This document shows positions 59,494-64,000 of a stretch of DNA of 64,000 bases, one piece after another; positions within the stretch are counted from its first letter, which is position 1; each line of letters starts with the position of its first letter. The translations under genes and the position numbers were made by a program. The notes under the pieces are model-generated. The model ran no database searches. It saw only the letters and a program-made list of their open reading frames with translations, and had not been told where the DNA came from. The DNA is from Alternaria dauci (taxonomy: Eukaryota; Ascomycota; Dothideomycetes; Pleosporales; Pleosporaceae). The stretch lies in the NCBI RefSeq assembly GCF_042100115.1, contig NC_091272.1:682001-746000 (forward strand), given 5' to 3'.

Positions 59494-60380
59494 CGCGTTG
59501 TTGACACTTACCTACCGGATCGGGTATGTGCGTTGCTGACTCAAAGCCACGTGGCGGTCAATCACGAGCCGTCACCGTCGGTGACTGCCACATTGGTATA
59601 CAGAGGAGCACCAAATCCGCCCGGTCAAGGAAGACCAGGTTGGACACACTGGTATGAGGAGTGAACAATGAGGTAGCTTGCTACGTCCAGCTCACCCCGA
59701 ACGATTGTGACCCGCTGTGTCTGTCTTTGGTTTCTTCAAACTTCTCAAAGCTGATACCATCGTTCACTGATAGGTCGCATTCTCTTCGCGATTGCGCCAG
59801 CCTGCTGAGAGATCGATGACAGCCGGACCCGAATCATGTCGTGCATTCTATCATTCTTTAGTCGCAATCCGTCATCCGAGTTCTTTCTCTTCGTCATGTG
59901 CTACGTACTTCGGAAACGAATCAACGATATTAGAGACGTTGACGGATGTAGTCCCAATCTTGTCTTTCCAGTGTTAACGCAGGCAGCTGCTCTCTTGTTT
60001 TGGTCTTGTTTGAGCCATACAGTAGTAGCGCAAGTAGGTATCTAATGATCCCAAGGCTGTGTTGAACCGCGCGTCCTGCATTGGATACTTTCACCCATCG
60101 CTCACTATCCTGGGCGACATGTCCATTGACACACGAGAGATGAACTGAATCTCGCGGTAGAGTCATATCAAGTCAGCGCAGCCAACAAGATAAGATGTCA
60201 ACAAGGGCTGCGGGGCTTGTACCTAGGTAGACAGCCAGAAATGCGCGAGGAGGCGCTAACCCACGTGGTTACCAAGCAGCACGTGAGTGCTCGTCCCCGA
60301 CGTCTCTCCGCCCTCACGCCGCTATATCTGAGATAACCACCATCATCGGCACTCTTCTTGCAAGCTTTGAGAGTGCAGCA
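59494..60380. other. Divergent promoter region
   Basis: 887 nt between starts that point away from each other. No gene-like content; presumably both promoters. Confidence 0.4.
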
Positions 60381-61020
60381 ATGGAGCGGAACCGCGATAC
60401 GTCTGGTCCAATGGCGGACACCCCGAGAGATATCCTTGTCAATGTAAGTCCTTCACTGTAGCCGTCAATGATCAGAACGACGGAAAACACTAACCAAAGT
60501 ATGACAGCAGTGCGCTACAGAACCCACATCCAACAAGACGAGTATTGACTTGTCGGGAATCAACATGACGCTCGAGCTTCGTCCGTCCTATCCGTTGACA
60601 ACTACCCATTACGGCGAATGCAGGTACCTATCGGAATATGAGAAACTTTCTCCTAGTAAAGCCGACGAACCTTCCTCCTCCTCCCCTCATTCGGCGCTTT
60701 TCCAGAGTCACCGTGCCTCACCGCCTATGCCCCGTCGAGACCCTACGCCGCCCTCACTCCTCCACAGCCATTTTACTAAAGAAGACTATGAGCGTATCGT
60801 CAAAGAAAACGTAAGACTGAAGCTCGAACTAGAGGCAGCGAAGGAGACCGCTGAGAAAGCCACCAAAGCATGTCGCGACCTCGCTGCGTGGACCATTTGG
60901 GAGCGAAACAGATTGTTGCGCGAGGTGGAAGAGGCGAAAGAGACACATCGCGCTTTCATTAATGACGAAGTCGATCAGCTCATGGCTGAAGAGTCATGCG
61001 TCCCGCCTTCTTGCAAGTAG
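60381..61020 (+). CDS. Small hypothetical protein with C-terminal coiled coil
   Basis: Two exons, 60381-60443 and 60508-61020, 191 residues. Not recognised. The N-terminus is polar, the middle Ser/Pro-rich (EPSSSSPHSALFQSHRASPP), and the last 70 residues form a charged coil (YERIVKENVRLKLELEAAKE). The acceptor reads ACAGCAG, so a second AG three bases on could drop one Gln (NAGNAG type). Intron 64 nt with ACTAAC. Confidence 0.6.
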
Positions 61021-61712
61021 AAGACATCTGTTTGTACGCTATGGCGAGCTGTCGTAGCCGTTACCAATGAAGTCCATCAAATATTGAGTTATGGTGTATG
61101 ACAAGGATAGCACTCGGCATGCTTTTGCTGCTTCTGGCCTAATGAATGAAAAAACATAAGCCGCAAGATGGTATACAGTGAGAATTCTTCAACATGATAA
61201 ATGAAGCGCCAGTTTCATGGGTGTGGTCGAGCTCTGTACGTTATCTGCGAAGCATCGACATTGTGCTCGCCCTGTTCGCAGTCTCTAATGTGTGGTAGAA
61301 GCCGTTGTCTCTGCAAATGTACTCAGTCTGAGGGTAAATCTCTAGTCTTGGAGGGAGCAAATGCTTGAATGCTTGCCATATCGCAATCTACGATGTCTCA
61401 TTGACGATTATGACGCGAACTCACACGTAGAGTCCAGTCTGCTTTTCGGCCTAGGGTATTTTGCTTTCGAGCATTGCTATATCCGGTTAGGAGGTGTTTC
61501 GAGAAGCACCTTCCTTGCTGGGCGGTGAAATCCCAGAGTGCTTCACCGCGAGGACAGATTCGGCTATTCCTTGTTGGACACAGCTAGCGCGTCCAACGGT
61601 CAAACAGGTAGTGACTTAGCTCTTGCGACGCGTTCATTCCAACACCGAGTGAACGACCATCCTCAGCACCATTACTTTTGACCCGTCAGTCAGCATCGAA
61701 CACGACCCGCCG
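61021..61712. other. Intergenic region
   Basis: 692 nt between two plus-strand genes; nothing gene-like seen. Confidence 0.4.
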
Positions 61713-62611
61713 ATGACTCGATGGTCGCGCGCTATCCTCGCCGCCATTAGAAGAACGTCAGCCCCGGATCAGCAGCCGGAAGCTGAACAGGGGACGGATA
61801 AGACAAAGGAAGACAAAAAGGGCAGCGACAACGCGGACGAGCACCTCGAACATGATCGACCTGAGTCCGCCGAAGATGGGGAAGAGCAAGGATCAGAGGA
61901 CAGCTTTTCAGAGGACGAGGAAACACCGGAAGCTTCGCCCAGGCGCAATGCTACCCCAGTGCAGTCGAATGGCTTCATCAGCGCCGTCTGCAGAGTCGTT
62001 GCGGACAAAGCCACCGCTCTCATCGCACAAGCAAGAGATGCTGTTATCATTACTATCGAGAAGGTCAAGCGGCTTAGAGTGATGAGTGTAGCGAAGGCGG
62101 TCGGCGCATGGATCAAGCAACACCCTTGGGAGGCTGCAGTGATCCTTGTGCCGCTGGTTGCGCTTTTATCTTCGGCAATAGCATTGCTGGCGATAGGTTT
62201 CGGGACAGGTGGTATTGTCGCTGGTATGTTATGCCATCAGGTCCATCGTGCATGGGCGAGTACTGATATATCATAGGCAGTACAGCAGCGGCCATCCAAG
62301 CAGGAATCGGCAACGTCGTCGTGGGTTCGATCTTCGCCACTTGCACTAGTGCTATGATGGGCGGCTATGGCGCAGGAATTATCTTCGGAGGGGTCTGGGT
62401 TGGATCAACAGCCCTCATGGTAGGTCTCGCTACAGTTTGGAAGAGATGGAAAAGTCAGTCACAGCGTGCGATGGTCCTTCCGGGAAACGGCGCGCCATTG
62501 AAGGCGGTTGCTGAAAAGGTCAAGCGAGCGGCTTCCGACGCCATGTTTTTGACGATGTTTGCCGCAGCATACGCGGTATACCGGTGGAAACGTTGGTACA
62601 GAGGGCTTTGA
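61713..62611 (+). CDS. IFI6/IFI27-type (6-16 family) membrane protein
   Basis: Two exons, 61713-62223 and 62277-62611, 281 residues. The first 85 residues are highly acidic and disordered. A short amphipathic stretch and then the ISG12/6-16 core follow: AVILVPLVALLSSAIALLAI and FGTGGIVAG, continued after the intron by STAAAIQAGIGNVVVGSIFA, TSAMMGGYGAGIIFGGVW. Gly/Ala-rich hydrophobic helices with the pattern GxxAGSxAAxxQAxIGNVxAGS are the signature of this family, known from human interferon-induced IFI6 and IFI27 and present in many fungi with unknown role. In animals members sit in mitochondria or ER and affect apoptosis. The basic C-terminus may face the cytosol. Intron 53 nt. Confidence 0.85.
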
Positions 62612-63522
62612 GAAGGACGTTCACAAGTTGAAAAGTTGAAGTCTGGGTAACTCGCGACGGCATGCTCGGTCAACCAGGGGAAATTTCATCCCTGGAGGTG
62701 GTAGGGCCCAAGACAAAGCAGTGCTGGGAAATTTGATTCAAATACTCCAGTTTTGCTGACGGCAATGACTGGGAACTGCATCGACCCTGCGGTCGTCGGT
62801 AATAATACGCAAGATAATGGCGTTGCTGAAGTTGATCGTTCGATTTGATATGTGGTCGCGTCGATGCTCGCAACTAGTGAAGCAGTTAATAAATTTGCTT
62901 TACAAGACCTCCCTTTTCCTGCTCTAAATGCTATGGAGTTGGTCGGCAGACGGCTTCGGCTCTTCACTGTTCTCCAGCTTGAACACCCGCAGCTATAGTC
63001 AACTTCTCGCTAATCTCGACGACGAACCTAATTGGATGAACCCAGGTATGATCGCCTCGGCTTCTGTGATGTTTCTGCAGGCTGCTTTGCCATGAGCATG
63101 GAGGGACTGAATGGTTCAACTGGGATCTGTTGTTGACCCAATGATAACATGTAAACTACGAAACAGCGCAGCTTCTGATCGTAGGAGAACGCGTCATGCA
63201 CTTAGATATGACGGCGACCAGCCAAGGGAGTTGTCACGCAGGTCGGAAGTCCGCAGTCGCCTCCGCAAGCGGAGATTAGGTCATCGCTCCGTCGAACAAA
63301 GCAGTAGTCTCAAATATCGGATTGGTACCTTACGTGTATCAAAAGGGGGACCCTACGGGAATCCTCATTATTTCGACGTCGTGGAGAGCACGTGCGTGAG
63401 AGTCAGGAGTCGTCCGAGCTTGGATAAGGCGTCCCACTATTGCTGACTAACGCGGAAGACAGGCAGTAACGGTGGTGGCGCAGCAAGGCTCACCCCCTTC
63501 TTCCACAATCAATGCATCAGAC
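62612..63522. other. Gene-poor stretch
   Basis: 911 nt upstream of the partial zinc-cluster gene. Short frames only, none convincing; the distal part should be the promoter. Confidence 0.4.
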
Positions 63523-64000
63523 ATGCCAGCAGATCGAACGCGCACCACGAATCCCCAGGGCAGGCAAAAGTCTTGCGCAGAGTGCGCAAAAGCAAAACGC
63601 AGGTGCGGTCTGGAACAGCCTTACTGTGCACGATGTACTAGACAGCACCTTACATGTGTCTATCCACTGCGGCCTGGTTCGCAAGCTGCAATTCCACAAA
63701 CTAACGCAGTCGAAGTGCCTGCAGGTGTGCGACCCTCACAAACATCGGTGGAAATAACAGATCTAGTCAACGAAGAAGTTGCATTCGATTTCGACCTGCC
63801 TACCATGCCAACAAGTCCCACTGCAGCTATGTTGGGCTTCGACTTCTGCACCAGCGCAAATTCTCTGGACACGCTTTCGGAGATGCTGGACTTGCAGTCC
63901 AACCAACTGAATCGAACAGCTTTGCAAGGAGTCTCTGTGCCAGTCAGAAAGCCCTTCACACCAGCCCATCTTTCACCCTACGCGAAGTCCAGAGTAGAGT
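63523..64000 (+). CDS. Zn2Cys6 transcription factor, 5' part only
   Basis: From ATG 63523 (ATGCCAGCAGATCGA) the frame is open to the right window edge, about 159 codons. Residues 18-45 form a zinc cluster CAECAKAKRRC...CARCTRQHLTC with spacing C-x2-C-x6-C-x5-C-x2-C-x6-C and a basic loop KAKRRC. After the cluster come PLRPGSQAAIPQ and a long linker with acidic residues (VNEEVAFDFDLPTM), then LDTLSEMLDLQSNQLNR. The remainder, including any fungal transcription-factor domain, lies beyond the window. Zn2Cys6 proteins bind CGG half-sites. The target is unknown. The start is the first ATG of the frame; an earlier exon is possible. Confidence 0.85.
   Translation, partial: MPADRTRTTNPQGRQKSCAECAKAKRRCGLEQPYCARCTRQHLTCVYPLRPGSQAAIPQTNAVEVPAGVRPSQTSVEITDLVNEEVAFDFDLPTMPTSPTAAMLGFDFCTSANSLDTLSEMLDLQSNQLNRTALQGVSVPVRKPFTPAHLSPYAKSRVE

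Overview
This is a stretch of a filamentous ascomycete chromosome. The evidence is eukaryotic gene structure with short introns (about 46-110 nt, GT...AG, often with a CTAAC-type branch site), compact intergenic spaces, and typical Pezizomycotina families: a GPI-anchored Crh-type GH16 enzyme, a DUF6604 protein, EthD, Zn2Cys6 and C2H2 regulators, an ent-kaurene-oxidase-like P450 and a fungal-style short Dpm1. A Dothideomycete (Pleosporales-like) source is my best guess from protein style; that is inference, not proof.

Positions 1-36 kb are ordinary, well-kept housekeeping territory. In order: the 3' part of a GRIP golgin (imh1), an SRPK-type kinase, a Crh-like cell-wall transglycosylase, a DUF6604 protein, an SDR reductase, a Tic20/DUF4870-like membrane protein, an NRDE/TANGO2 protein, an unknown three-exon gene, a RING-CH E3 ligase, an SR-rich nuclear protein, a doubtful small gene, acetolactate synthase (ilv2, with a GCN4/CPC1-type site upstream), a TRAPPC12-like TPR protein, an unknown nuclear-looking protein, a U2SURP/SR140-like splicing factor, a DUF7918-like protein, a HAD hydrolase and dolichol-phosphate mannosyltransferase (dpm1). 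I resolved most exon junctions by reading frame.

From about 36.6 kb to 57.6 kb the character changes: tandem F-box-like paralogues (one with an in-frame stop), long gene-poor gaps, a short tandem repeat, decayed reading frames, a MITE-like element with 44-bp inverted ends, and a group of metabolic genes. The group holds two FAD monooxygenases (apparently intact), a metallo-beta-lactamase-fold hydrolase (early in-frame TGA), a C2H2 + Zn2Cys6 regulator (in-frame TAA between its DNA-binding and regulatory halves) and, divergently from it, a cytochrome P450 with two nonsense codons and a lost splice donor. I read this as a small metabolic gene cluster, or what remains of one, caught while decaying; its regulator and P450 are the most clearly damaged members. 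No backbone synthase (PKS, NRPS, terpene synthase) is visible in the window.

From 58 kb to the end, intact genes return: a Cys-rich/coiled-coil fungal protein, a small coiled-coil gene divergent from it, an IFI6/IFI27-type (6-16 family) membrane protein, and the 5' end of a Zn2Cys6 transcription factor cut by the window edge. No rRNA, tRNA, CRISPR array or full-length transposon was found.
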